Below, one piece after another: positions 8,930 to 19,088 of a stretch of DNA of 35,045 bases. The position numbers and the translations under genes are program-made. The stretch is from contig CAJXQX010000040.1 in assembly GCA_913058185.1 (NCBI GenBank), positions 1-35,045 of the forward strand, given 5' to 3'. Position 1 is the stretch's first letter. Each line of letters opens with the position of its first letter. The stretch is from an uncultured Verrucomicrobiota bacterium. Lineage in GTDB: Bacteria; Verrucomicrobiota; Verrucomicrobiia; Opitutales; Opitutaceae. The notes under the pieces are model-generated. The model made no database searches. It had not been told where the DNA came from and saw only the letters and a list, made by a program, of their open reading frames with translations.

Positions 8930-8953
8930 GACATAACTTAGACGAATTATGTC
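8930..8953. promoter_or_regulatory. Inverted repeat in AT-rich leader upstream of the sigma factor gene
   Basis: GACATAA-N10-TTATGTC has perfect 7-base arms. It lies in a 265-base AT-rich stretch (8833-9097) that must hold the sigma gene promoter. A weak sigma-70-like pair follows: TTGACC at 8989-8994 and TTTGAT at 9011-9016 with a 16-base spacer. The palindrome is therefore upstream of the likely promoter, a position that would suit an activator, or a repressor of another start. Confidence 0.3.
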
Positions 8954-9097
8954 GCAATTTCAGTTTTGTTGATGTTTTATCTCGGTAGTTGACCAAATCG
9001 TCTAGTTATTTTTGATCCACCTTAACTTAGCATTAGAGCATGATTTCTTCGGGAATAAGTTCTATATTTCGGTCTCACACCCTAAATCACTCCAATT

Positions 9098-10138
9098 ATG
9101 GCCATTTTAACATCTTCCTCCTCTTCGACCCGTCTCAGTTTTGTCGAAGATACTTCCATCAACAAAACCAGCGTTGATGCACCACCCTCCTTCCTCGAAC
9201 GACCTAAGTCCCCACCCGCTGAGAAACCTTCGCCATCAGATCGTAGCAACCTGCAACTCTATCTACAGGAGATTGGCAAAACGGCCCTCCTGAAACCGGG
9301 GGAAGAGGTCAGTCTAGCCAATCGCATTCAGAAGGGCGATAAGGCTGCCCGGGACCACATGATCTCGGCCAATCTCCGTCTCGTCGTGAAGATCTCGATG
9401 GACTACAAAGACTTTGGCCTTCCCCTACTCGACCTGATCAGCGAAGGCAATATAGGCCTAATCAAGGCAGTGGAACGCTTTGACCCTACCAAGGGTGGCA
9501 AACTCTCCACTTACGCCGCGTGGTGGATCAAACAATCCATCAAGCGAGCCCTCGCCAACCAATCCAAGACGATCCGTCTTCCGGTCCACCTCGTCGACAA
9601 GATCGCTAAGATGCGTCGCACTGCGATGGCGTTGACCGAAGAGCTCGGACGCGAGCCGACCGACGAAGAGATCGCGATCGAGCTGCAGATGCCGACCAAC
9701 AAGGTCGCTCATCTTAAAAGTGTCAGTGTGCGACCTGCATCTCTCGACGCTCCGGTCGGCGACGACGGCAATGCCACCACATTCGGGGAAATGGTGGGCG
9801 ACGAAAAGACGGCCAGCCCGCTTGAAGCGCTCAATGAAAATTCGGAGAAATCCGAGATTCGCGCCATGATCGAAGAGCTCGATGACCGCGAGGCTGAGAT
9901 CCTTCGTCATCGGTTTGGGTTGGACGGTTACGACGAACTCACTCTCGAGGAAGTTGGACAAAAATTTAGCGTCACCCGTGAACGTATTCGTCAGCTCCAA
10001 AATATCGCGCTTTCTAAGATACGTAAGGCATTTACCCACCATCAAGCCCAACGCAGTCAGGAAGAAATCGATTTGGATAATCGGCGCTCAGCCCGTGAAG
10101 ACGTGATTCGCGAGTTCATCGAGAATCATAGCAATTAG
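9098..10138 (+). CDS. RNA polymerase sigma-70 family factor (RpoD/SigA-like, no region 1.1)
   Basis: A 346-residue group 1 or 2 sigma factor directing RNA polymerase to promoters. Region 1.2 is LQLYLQEIGKTALLKPGEEV (about 53-72). Region 2 includes NLRLVVKIS, DLISEGNIGLIKAVERFDP and STYAAWWIKQSIKRAL. Region 3 follows IRLPVHLVDKI. Region 4 is LDDREAEILRHRFGLDG plus the helix-turn-helix TLEEVGQKFSVTRERIRQLQ. Region 1.1 and the large non-conserved region of E. coli RpoD are missing. Region 2.3 has KLSTYA where F-STYA is usual. A charged tail of about 35 residues follows region 4. It could be the primary factor of this lineage or an RpoS-like secondary one; sequence alone does not decide. The gene stands alone and ends in a strong terminator. 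Confidence 0.93.
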   Translation: MAILTSSSSSTRLSFVEDTSINKTSVDAPPSFLERPKSPPAEKPSPSDRSNLQLYLQEIGKTALLKPGEEVSLANRIQKGDKAARDHMISANLRLVVKISMDYKDFGLPLLDLISEGNIGLIKAVERFDPTKGGKLSTYAAWWIKQSIKRALANQSKTIRLPVHLVDKIAKMRRTAMALTEELGREPTDEEIAIELQMPTNKVAHLKSVSVRPASLDAPVGDDGNATTFGEMVGDEKTASPLEALNENSEKSEIRAMIEELDDREAEILRHRFGLDGYDELTLEEVGQKFSVTRERIRQLQNIALSKIRKAFTHHQAQRSQEEIDLDNRRSAREDVIREFIENHSN

Positions 10139-10142
10139 TATT

Positions 10143-10161
10143 TTGGTCCGCAGAGGACCAA
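10143..10161 (+). other. Short hairpin just after the sigma factor stop codon
   Basis: TTGGTCC-GCAGA-GGACCAA has perfect 7-base arms and begins four bases after the stop codon. It lies 15 bases before the main terminator. It may stabilise the 3' end of the message. There is no T-tract of its own. Confidence 0.45.
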
Positions 10162-10175
10162 TTGGGGTCAGTAAT

Positions 10176-10213
10176 AAAACGGTCGGCCCTTGGGGGGGGC
10201 CGGCCGTTTTTTT
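10176..10213 (+). terminator. Rho-independent terminator of the sigma factor gene
   Basis: The arms AAAACGGTCGGCCC (10176-10189) and GGGCCGGCCGTTTT (10197-10210) form a 14-bp stem with one G-U pair and a 7-base G-rich loop. Seven T follow at 10207-10213. It separates the sigma gene from the membrane protein gene, so the latter needs its own promoter. Confidence 0.93.
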
Positions 10214-10250
10214 GTCTTCCCCGTGAGCGGTCGATCGACTTGCTCGGGAG

Positions 10251-12308
10251 GTGATGATAGCTCGATCAATTCGCTCCTCCCCCCGCCGACTCCTCGGATG
10301 GACTGCGTTTTGGATCGTATGCGGCGTAATACATCTCACCCAAGCCATCTGGGTGAATGGCGGAAACCATCTACCGGGCGGGCTCGGTGATGGTCGTTTC
10401 AACAACCTGGTGCTGGAGCACGGCTACCAGTCGGTGCGGGGCTTCTATGAATGGAGCAGTCCCGGGCAATTCTACCCCACCGAAGACACGCTCGGTCTGA
10501 GCGACTCTCACGTCGGCACGTTGCCCATTTACCTGCTTCCTCGTTACTTGGGCATATCGGTCGAATCCGCCATGCAATGGTGGTTCATCTGTATCGCGGG
10601 GTTGAACCTGATTTTCGCCGTAAGACTCATGCGCGAGTGGCGAATAGCCCCTTGGCTATGCGGGCCGGTTGCATTCGGAGCATTCGCGGGTGTGCCCTGG
10701 GTGTGGATGGCAGGGACTCATGCCCAGCTGTTGCCCATCTTCCCGGCATTGTGGGGCACGATCCATGCCACGCGTTTTGCCAGATCCCGTGATTCGCGAC
10801 ATCTCTTCGTCGCCGGAGGCGCTTTGCTCGGTCAGTTTGCCGCCGGACCCTACCTCGCCTTTTTCGCCGCTTTGACCGGATCCGTCGTGATCATCACGGC
10901 TGCGGTCACACGCATGCGGCCCGCCTCGTCGCCAACTTCCAACGCGCCGGGTAAGAGAACGTGGGCATTTACCCTACTAGGTGCAGGCCTTGGCCTCATC
11001 AACATCTGGGTCTACGCTCAGGCCGTAACATCCGGAGCCGGACGACCCATGCAGGAAGTCATGGATCTCGCGCCAACCTGGGCTTCATGGCTATCAGCCT
11101 CACCTGTTCATTTCTGGTGGACCACGGGGTGGCCCGGCGGCAGTCGCGAATTCAGTGAGCAGGTGCTCTTCTCGGGGCTACTGACCTTTGGGTTGAGCTT
11201 GGGGGCGTTAATCTGGGGCTATCGCAATCGCCATCAATCACTCGGAGCAACCAGTCTATTACTGAGCGCGTCGGCTTGGTTGATCATCCTGATCACGGTG
11301 CGCTGGCCTAACGGGTTTTCGATTTGGGTGACGGTTGCCGAATGGATCGAACCGCTCCGGGCGTTTCGAGCCATCGGCCGAATTCACATCATCACCCATT
11401 CGCTCATGCTACTCGCGATTGGGGCGGGCCTCTCGGCGTTACTCGGATCAACCATTCGCCACCGTAAAACCATCGCATGGGCCATCCTCAGCGCGGTGAT
11501 TCTTGAGGGGGTCGCGATTCGACAACCTGCCTACGCGATTGATGAGGCACGCGATCGAAGAACCGCATTGGTGCAAGCGTGGCAGCAGAACGGCGACCGA
11601 CCGATTCTCGCCTACGCTCCTGGTTACACCAATCAACCCGACCCACACATGCAGTTGGACGCTTGGGCCGCCGCCCTCGCCACCCAACGCCATACTCTAA
11701 ACGGCTATACGGGCGGTGCACCGTTGGAGTATTTGCCATTCATCTGGAATCCCAACGCCGACCAAGCCCGGGCCCTCAGGCACATCTTAGGCATTCCCGA
11801 ATCCCAAGTCTCCATCGTCGATCAATTCGCCCCCGACATCGCCGCGTCCCTGGATATCCAATACAGAGAGCAACGCACTCTCGAGTTTTTGGAAGGATTC
11901 GATCTGCAGCCCGAGTCTTGGAATCTATTCACCCCGCTGGAACGATTTCGATTCGAAGATTCGACCTACTACCAGTTTACCCCTCCGTGTTCCGTCCAGT
12001 TCCAGTTACCGGAAGGCGTGACTCAACTCCAGCTCAAGACGGCCATGCGCCCCGGAGCCTACACCGACGGAAAGAACTCTGACGGCTACCAATTCACCGT
12101 GCGAATCGAAGATGCAGAAGGCGGACAGCTCGCGGAATTCACGGAGCTGATAAATCCCCGCGACAACGCTCAACAACAAGGATTTCTCTCCCGTTCATTC
12201 CCACTACCGGCGGGAGGGTCCCGCCTTCTTGTCATTGAGTTGGGTTCCGGACCCGCAAATTCGAACGCTTGGGATTGGCCATTGTTAGCCGACCTGAAAA
12301 TTGAGTGA
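10251..12308 (+). CDS. Large polytopic membrane protein, GT-C/YfhO-like, unknown function
   Basis: A 685-residue inner-membrane protein I cannot assign to a named gene. A first membrane segment (about 14-34) is followed by an extracytoplasmic loop with LGDGRFNNLVLEHGY (Asp47, Glu56) and LSDSHVGTLPIY. An acidic first loop and about ten membrane segments up to residue ~440 recall GT-C glycosyltransferases and the YfhO family. The last ~130 residues are soluble and look like a beta-sandwich, with SDGYQFTVRIED and NAWDWPLLADLKI near the end, probably outside the membrane. The GTG start at 10251 abuts a GGGAGG motif; the ATG at 10254 is also possible. It is the only gene between two terminators facing each other, so it is likely monocistronic. 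Confidence 0.75.
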   Translation: MMIARSIRSSPRRLLGWTAFWIVCGVIHLTQAIWVNGGNHLPGGLGDGRFNNLVLEHGYQSVRGFYEWSSPGQFYPTEDTLGLSDSHVGTLPIYLLPRYLGISVESAMQWWFICIAGLNLIFAVRLMREWRIAPWLCGPVAFGAFAGVPWVWMAGTHAQLLPIFPALWGTIHATRFARSRDSRHLFVAGGALLGQFAAGPYLAFFAALTGSVVIITAAVTRMRPASSPTSNAPGKRTWAFTLLGAGLGLINIWVYAQAVTSGAGRPMQEVMDLAPTWASWLSASPVHFWWTTGWPGGSREFSEQVLFSGLLTFGLSLGALIWGYRNRHQSLGATSLLLSASAWLIILITVRWPNGFSIWVTVAEWIEPLRAFRAIGRIHIITHSLMLLAIGAGLSALLGSTIRHRKTIAWAILSAVILEGVAIRQPAYAIDEARDRRTALVQAWQQNGDRPILAYAPGYTNQPDPHMQLDAWAAALATQRHTLNGYTGGAPLEYLPFIWNPNADQARALRHILGIPESQVSIVDQFAPDIAASLDIQYREQRTLEFLEGFDLQPESWNLFTPLERFRFEDSTYYQFTPPCSVQFQLPEGVTQLQLKTAMRPGAYTDGKNSDGYQFTVRIEDAEGGQLAEFTELINPRDNAQQQGFLSRSFPLPAGGSRLLVIELGSGPANSNAWDWPLLADLKIE

Positions 12309-12309
12309 C

Positions 12310-12342
12310 AAAAAAAGGCGCCCCGCCGAAACGGGACGCCTT
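12310..12342 (-). terminator. Rho-independent terminator of rpsA
   Basis: Read on the minus strand, an 11-position stem (10 pairs, one mismatch) with a 6-base loop ends in CGCCTT and seven T (complement of the A run at 12310-12316). It starts 30 bases after the rpsA stop. In the + direction there is no T-tract, so it serves rpsA and not the convergent membrane protein gene. Confidence 0.9.
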
Positions 12343-12372
12343 GAAATTTGAGTGAGTTAGACTCGGGGGGAC

Positions 12373-14133
<1,761 letters not shown>

Positions 14134-14379
14134 GGGTTGATGGTTAATCTAACAGAAAGAAGATCGGCGGGAGCACCGCGACGGGACACCGATCGACCAA
14201 AAGAACAGTCGCGAACGGTCAACATCGCTAATCACCCCTCCCCCGCGCAAGCGGTAAATCAGCTAATTTGGGGACCGATCAGAGGGCTTTCGAGGCACCG
14301 CTTCATGGGTAAACCAGTAGATTGAGCTTTTATCCTGAGGGTGACGTGCCTGATCATCGGTCTACGACTTAGATACCCC

Positions 14380-15816
14380 ATGAAAACCCCCAACCTGTTT
14401 GTTATCGCCCAGTTGGCCTGCGTATTCGGCGCTACTACCCTCACTGCCGCCGATCGCCCCAACTTCATTTTCTTTCTAACCGACGACATCTCGCCGGATG
14501 ACATTGGAGCATACGGCAACACGTTCGCCCAAACACCGCACCTTGATCGAGTCGCCGCTGAAGGGCTCGTTTTCGATCATGCCTACTTGGTGACTAGCAG
14601 TTGCAGCCCCAGTCGCTGTAGCATCATCACCGGCCGTTACCCCCACAATACCGGCGCGCCCGAGCTGCATCTTACTCTGCCCGATGACCAAATTACATTT
14701 GTCCAAAAGCTCCGTGACTCAGGCTACTACACCGTAATCTCCGGCAAGAATCACATGAACGAGCCGGAGAAGCTGGGTTTCGCTCGGGGCAGCGATGGCG
14801 GCAAGCCTTCCGGCAGCGAGGATTGGGTTCAGCAATTAAAAGACCGGCCCAAAGACCAACCGTTCTTCGCCTGGTTCGCATCGTATGACGCGCACCGTGA
14901 TTGGCAGATGGACGAACACGCCCCGACCACCGACCCAGATGATATTATCGTGCCACCATTCATGTTTGATGGCCCGCGGACCCGCCAGGATCTCGCCGAA
15001 TACTTCAGCGAAGTTAGCCGGACCGATCACTACACGGGACAGCTTATCGCCGAGCTCGAACGCCAAGGAATCGCGGAAAACACCTACTTCGTCTATACCG
15101 CCGACAACGGCAGACCCTTCCCGCGCAGTAAATCCCGCCTGTATGACAGCGGCATCAAGACCCCGCTGATAATCTGGAAACCAGGAACTATTAAACCAGC
15201 CCGCACTCAAGCCATGGTAAGCTCCATAGATTTCGGACCGACCTTCCTCGAACTCGCCGGCCTAGAAAGCGAACCGACGATACAAGGCGTGAGCCTCGCG
15301 CCGATCCTGCAGAATCCCAAAAGCAGCGTGCGCGACTACGCATTCTCGGAACACAACTGGCACGTCTATGCCACCCACGAACGCTCGGTGAGATTTGGGG
15401 AGTGGCTCTACCTCCGCAATAACTTCAATCACAAGCGGGCTTTGAGCACCGAGAGCGATGATTGGCACTACCCCGCTGCGATTGAACTTTGGGACATGTA
15501 TCGCGCCGGTAAAACGCATGCCTGGCAGGAAGACACCACCTTATTACCCCGACCTCGCGTAGAGTTATTTCACGTCGGAGCCGACCCGCACCAACTCACC
15601 AACCTCGCTGGACAACAGGAATACCGGGAAATTGAACGGAAACTAAGTACCGTGCTCGATCAATGGACGACCGAAACCGGCGACGACATTCCGGCCAACC
15701 CCACTCAAGATCGGCCCAAAGGGCCTCGCCGCGGGCGCGACACCTATGGCGACCCACCCGGCAAGGCGACCGAGGCGACTAAGATCAACCACCCTGGTCC
15801 CATCCGAGAGGATTAG
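14380..15816 (+). CDS. Exported formylglycine sulfatase, N-sulfoglucosamine sulfohydrolase-like
   Basis: A family S1 arylsulfatase-type enzyme removing sulfate from a glycan outside the cytoplasm. The ATG at 14380 begins a signal peptide (MKTPNLFVIAQLACVFG, then TLTA-ADRPN). An upstream GTG at 14341 would add 13 residues and spoil it. The metal site starts with FLTDDISPDD. CSPSRCSIITGR holds the CxPxR motif whose Cys75 becomes formylglycine. GKNHMNEP, SYDAHRDW and TADNGRPFPRSKSRLYDSG complete the active site; the last resembles heparan N-sulfatase (SGSH). The true substrate is not known. The gene ends one base before the convergent lipoprotein gene. No maturation enzyme is in the window. Confidence 0.88.
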   Translation: MKTPNLFVIAQLACVFGATTLTAADRPNFIFFLTDDISPDDIGAYGNTFAQTPHLDRVAAEGLVFDHAYLVTSSCSPSRCSIITGRYPHNTGAPELHLTLPDDQITFVQKLRDSGYYTVISGKNHMNEPEKLGFARGSDGGKPSGSEDWVQQLKDRPKDQPFFAWFASYDAHRDWQMDEHAPTTDPDDIIVPPFMFDGPRTRQDLAEYFSEVSRTDHYTGQLIAELERQGIAENTYFVYTADNGRPFPRSKSRLYDSGIKTPLIIWKPGTIKPARTQAMVSSIDFGPTFLELAGLESEPTIQGVSLAPILQNPKSSVRDYAFSEHNWHVYATHERSVRFGEWLYLRNNFNHKRALSTESDDWHYPAAIELWDMYRAGKTHAWQEDTTLLPRPRVELFHVGADPHQLTNLAGQQEYREIERKLSTVLDQWTTETGDDIPANPTQDRPKGPRRGRDTYGDPPGKATEATKINHPGPIRED

Positions 15817-15817
15817 G

Positions 15818-16273
15818 CTACTCCGCCGGTCCCCGGGGCGGCAGCCAACTGCCTCCACCTAGAGCTGACTCCAGGGCGTTAAAAATGCCCTCGTAGCGAC
15901 CATGCGAGGCGAGTGCCTTTTTGGTCACGCCCACCTTGAAGTCACCTTCTCGCGCTTCGTGCACGATCACCTCTACACCGGTTTCACCGTCACCGACTTC
16001 GCGCAATTTCACCGAAACAAAATACTGGCGAGAAGCTCCCCGCACGCGCGATTCGAGTAGATCTCCCTGAGCTTCGATCACGCCGGCCGCGGCCGCTGAC
16101 TTCGTGATCCGGTAGCCACTATTTTCGAGCACGCCCATCAAGGACTCAAAGACCACGGCCTTATCCCGGGCGTAGTAATTACTCTGCGGCCACACCCGCC
16201 ATTCGACGGAGTCCGGCGTGGTGCCGCAGCCCGCGAACAGGATGGCGATTAGTAAGATCAGGCAGGAACGCAT
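15818..16273 (-). CDS. Small lipoprotein of unknown function
   Basis: A 151-residue protein starting at the ATG at 16273, which gives MRSCLILLIAILFAGC. This is a lipoprotein signal with lipobox LFAGC and lipidated Cys16. A longer frame from 16315 adds 14 residues in front of the signal and is unlikely. The mature part is alpha/beta in pattern with a VSVKLREV strand and no recognised catalytic motif. It is the last gene of the leftward run from hisG, 76 bases after the second sulfatase. It probably sits in the outer membrane. I do not recognise the family. Confidence 0.7.
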   Translation of the reverse strand: MRSCLILLIAILFAGCGTTPDSVEWRVWPQSNYYARDKAVVFESLMGVLENSGYRITKSAAAAGVIEAQGDLLESRVRGASRQYFVSVKLREVGDGETGVEVIVHEAREGDFKVGVTKKALASHGRYEGIFNALESALGGGSWLPPRGPAE

Positions 16274-16349
16274 GGGTGTGAGGGAACAAATTATTCGGAG
16301 GGTTGCGATCAACAACGCGGGTTTTGAAGAAAGTGAGACTGATTCAATT

Positions 16350-17879
16350 TTAAGCGCGCGGCTTCCGCAGCTCGGGTTCGCTGTGCTCGGGCACGTCGTA
16401 GTAGTCCTTCAGGCGAGTCAGTTCTTTCCGCAGCCTCTTGGTGACATCGGTATACGCTGCATCGCCGAAAACGCTGTTCATTTCCGCGGGGTCAGTTTTG
16501 AGATCAAACAACTCCCACTGCTCTTCGCCCGGCACGTCCACGCCATAGAATCTGATCAGCTTGTAGCGTTTGTCGGAAACCCCCTCGTGGCGGCGCACCG
16601 AGTGTCCTCCCGGATATTCGTAGTAATGATAATAAAGCGACTTCCGCCAATCGTCCGGAGTCTGCCCTTTGATCAATGGCACTAAACTCTCTCCTTGCAT
16701 ATCATCCGGAATCGACGCCCCTGCCAGATCTAAAAATGTCTCCGAAAAATCGATATTTTGCACGAGATCCTGATTCACCGAACCCGCTTCGGTCTTACCG
16801 GGCCACTTCACGAGTAACGGCGTGCGATACGACTCCTCGTACATGAATCGTTTGTCGAACCAACCGTGCTCGCCCATGTAGAAACCTTGGTCGGATGAAT
16901 ACATCACGATGGTATTTTCATCGAGTCCCTCCGCCTCCAAATAATCAAGAATGCGGCCGACACTTTCATCCACTCCCGTGATGCAACGCAGGTAGTCCTT
17001 CATATACTCCTGATACTTCCATTTCACCAGGTTCTTGCCGGTGAGATCGCGACTTTCGAAGTCCGCGTTGCGCGCCGCGAACTGCACAGGATCGTGCCGG
17101 CCTTTTCCTACTTTCAAATCGCCGTCCATCCGCATGTGCCGATCGATCTCCATCGCCTGTTCGTGAGCCGCGGTGGTGCGACCCGAATAATCGTCAAACA
17201 GGTTGGCTGGCTCCGGGATATGCACGTCGGCATACTTTTCCATATGGCGATCCGCCGGAGTCCAATTGCGATGCGGCGCCTTGTGATGGACCATTAACAT
17301 GAAGGGGTCGTCACCACGTTTGTGCTCAAGCCAATCGAGTGCCTTGTCGGTGATCACGTCAGACACATAGCCTGATTCTTTGGACTGCCCTTTCTCATTG
17401 ATGAAAACGGGATCGTCGTAAAGCCCCTGGCCCGGCAACACGTCCCAGTAGTCGAATCCCTGCATGCTACCGTTGAGGTGAATCTTCCCTACCATGACAG
17501 TCTGGTAGCCATTTTTCTGCAGGATTTTTTGGAACTGCGGTTGATCGTGATTGAAGTCACCCACGTTGGTGAGTTTCCCATTCAAATGGCTGTGCTTGCC
17601 GGTGAGCAGCGTAGCTCGGGCAGGGGCACAAATAGAATTCCCCACGTAAGCACGATCGAAGCGCATGCCCTCATTGGCCAATCGATCGATATTCGGAGTC
17701 GGATTCAACGACTCCAATCGGCCACCATAAGCTCCAATGGTTTGATAAGAATGGTCGTCGGAAAAAATCCAGACAATGTTCGGCCGATCCGCCGCACCGA
17801 GCAGCGGGGCGAACAGCCCAAAAGTTAAAAATAATGCCAGTGCTCGGAGCCCGCGGGGTTTCAGTTCGATCCAGGTCAT
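16350..17879 (-). CDS. Exported formylglycine sulfatase, GlcNAc-6-sulfatase-like
   Basis: A 509-residue S1 sulfatase. The ATG at 17879 gives a good signal peptide (MTWIELKPRGLRALALFLTF, ending near LLGA-ADRPN). An ATG at 17915 is possible, while the open frame upstream to 18125 overlaps aguA and is not coding. FSDDHSYQ begins the metal site. CAPARATLLTG contains CxPxR with formylglycine Cys84. HHKAPHRNW and DQGFYMGEHGWFDKRFMYEE follow. The last motif is typical of sulfatases acting on 6-O-sulfated GlcNAc or related sugars, so a role with the nag genes is possible but inferred. It lies downstream of aguA on the same strand, 58 bases away. Confidence 0.88.
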   Translation of the reverse strand: MTWIELKPRGLRALALFLTFGLFAPLLGAADRPNIVWIFSDDHSYQTIGAYGGRLESLNPTPNIDRLANEGMRFDRAYVGNSICAPARATLLTGKHSHLNGKLTNVGDFNHDQPQFQKILQKNGYQTVMVGKIHLNGSMQGFDYWDVLPGQGLYDDPVFINEKGQSKESGYVSDVITDKALDWLEHKRGDDPFMLMVHHKAPHRNWTPADRHMEKYADVHIPEPANLFDDYSGRTTAAHEQAMEIDRHMRMDGDLKVGKGRHDPVQFAARNADFESRDLTGKNLVKWKYQEYMKDYLRCITGVDESVGRILDYLEAEGLDENTIVMYSSDQGFYMGEHGWFDKRFMYEESYRTPLLVKWPGKTEAGSVNQDLVQNIDFSETFLDLAGASIPDDMQGESLVPLIKGQTPDDWRKSLYYHYYEYPGGHSVRRHEGVSDKRYKLIRFYGVDVPGEEQWELFDLKTDPAEMNSVFGDAAYTDVTKRLRKELTRLKDYYDVPEHSEPELRKPRA

Positions 17880-17937
17880 CGGGCGATCCAACACGGTCCA
17901 ACCCGCCAACTCCATCTCTTTTAGTGGAGTTTCCCGG

Positions 17938-19014
17938 TCAGGCCGGTTGTTGCTGCGAGAGGCAGTGCAGGGTGCCAAGCCCCCAAATAATTTCCGCGCA
18001 GTCCACCGGCACCACTTCACGACCGGGAAAACACTCGCCGATAATGCCACAGGCTTCGGTATCGCGACGTTTTTGTTGGAAGGTCGGCACCAGGACGGCG
18101 TCATTGATGACGAGAAAATTGGCATAACTCGCGGGCACCACTTGATCCTTGATGACGAGTGGCTTTGGCATGGGAAGCGTTACGACTTCCAGCGGCCGTC
18201 CCCGCATGGTGGTGAAGCCCTGCAATCGTTCGAGGTTCTCCGCGAGGATACGATGATTCGGACACCCGCGATTCTTCTCCACACAGGTTATGACACCATC
18301 GGAGCGGAAGAAGCGGGTGATATCGTCGATGTGGCCATCGGTATCGTCGCCTTCGATGCCATCGCCCAACCAAAGGATCCGGCGCACGCCAAGGGTGTCT
18401 TTTAACACCCGCTCAATTTCCGTCTTCGAGAGCTCGGGATTACGATTCTCGTTCAAGAGACACTGTTCGGTGGTGAGCAGTAGGCCCTGTCCATTCACAT
18501 CAATCGAGCCGCCTTCCAGCACCATGGAATTTTCGAATCGACGCATCTTCAACGCTCGCCCAATCGATGGCGGAATTTCGTTATCTAAATCATACGGCGG
18601 ATACTTCCCGCCCCATGCGTTGTGCATCCAATCCGTGACCGCGACTTCGCCGGTCTGGCGATGTTTCACGAAAATGGGGCCATGATCGCGACACCAGGCG
18701 TCGTTGGTCGGGTGATCGTAAAACGTGACCATCGCCATATCTGCACTCGCCTTCTCACAGCAACGGCGGGCTCGGGGTTGAAACTCAACCGCGCAGTTGA
18801 TCCGCACTTTCTCGAATCGAGTGATCGCCGCGACGAAGGTGGCAAACGCAGCGGGGATCCTCCGAAAAAGGCCGGGCCACGTGGCTCGATTGTGCGGCCA
18901 TGACAGCCAGATTGCCTCTTGCTCTTCCCACTCCCCGGGCATGCGGAAGCCCAACGCGGATGGCGTTTCCCACGTTGCGGGAAGTTTTCGTTTTCGGGTG
19001 ATGGGTCGAGTCAT
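17938..19014 (-). CDS. aguA: Agmatine deiminase
   Basis: A 358-residue guanidino-group hydrolase converting agmatine to N-carbamoylputrescine and ammonia. Motifs are NDAWCRDHGPIFV, LEGGSIDVNGQGLLLTTEQC, GDDTDGHIDDITRF and the C-terminal GLGTLHCLSQQ with the catalytic Cys. The ATG at 19014 (MTRPITRKRKL) is chosen. The frame continues up to a TTG at 19092, but that stretch runs through a hairpin repeat at 19017-19080 and codes for nothing family-like. It follows aguB on the same strand, so the two consecutive steps to putrescine are adjacent. No Shine-Dalgarno motif is visible. Confidence 0.95.
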   Translation of the reverse strand: MTRPITRKRKLPATWETPSALGFRMPGEWEEQEAIWLSWPHNRATWPGLFRRIPAAFATFVAAITRFEKVRINCAVEFQPRARRCCEKASADMAMVTFYDHPTNDAWCRDHGPIFVKHRQTGEVAVTDWMHNAWGGKYPPYDLDNEIPPSIGRALKMRRFENSMVLEGGSIDVNGQGLLLTTEQCLLNENRNPELSKTEIERVLKDTLGVRRILWLGDGIEGDDTDGHIDDITRFFRSDGVITCVEKNRGCPNHRILAENLERLQGFTTMRGRPLEVVTLPMPKPLVIKDQVVPASYANFLVINDAVLVPTFQQKRRDTEACGIIGECFPGREVVPVDCAEIIWGLGTLHCLSQQQPA

Positions 19015-19016
19015 GA

Positions 19017-19080
19017 GGTAGGGCGCGACCGCTGGGCGCGCCGTTTCGGGGAGCGGACGGCCCGGCGGTCCGTCCCTACC
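19017..19080. repeat. Cloverleaf-like palindromic intergenic element (REP-like)
   Basis: Outer arms GGTAGGG (19017-19023) and CCCTACC (19074-19080) enclose two inner hairpins: GGCGCG/CGCGCC (19022-19027 with 19037-19042) and GGACGG/CCGTCC (19055-19060 with 19070-19075). The element fills the gap between aguB and aguA and is very GC-rich. Its form is that of repetitive extragenic palindromes. It occurs once here, so genome-wide repetition is inferred. Confidence 0.6.
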
Positions 19081-19088
19081 TTTTAAGG

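Noticed and set aside
17880-18125. N-terminal extension of the second sulfatase
   Set aside because: It overlaps the end of aguA, has no signal peptide at its start, and a good signal begins at 17879.
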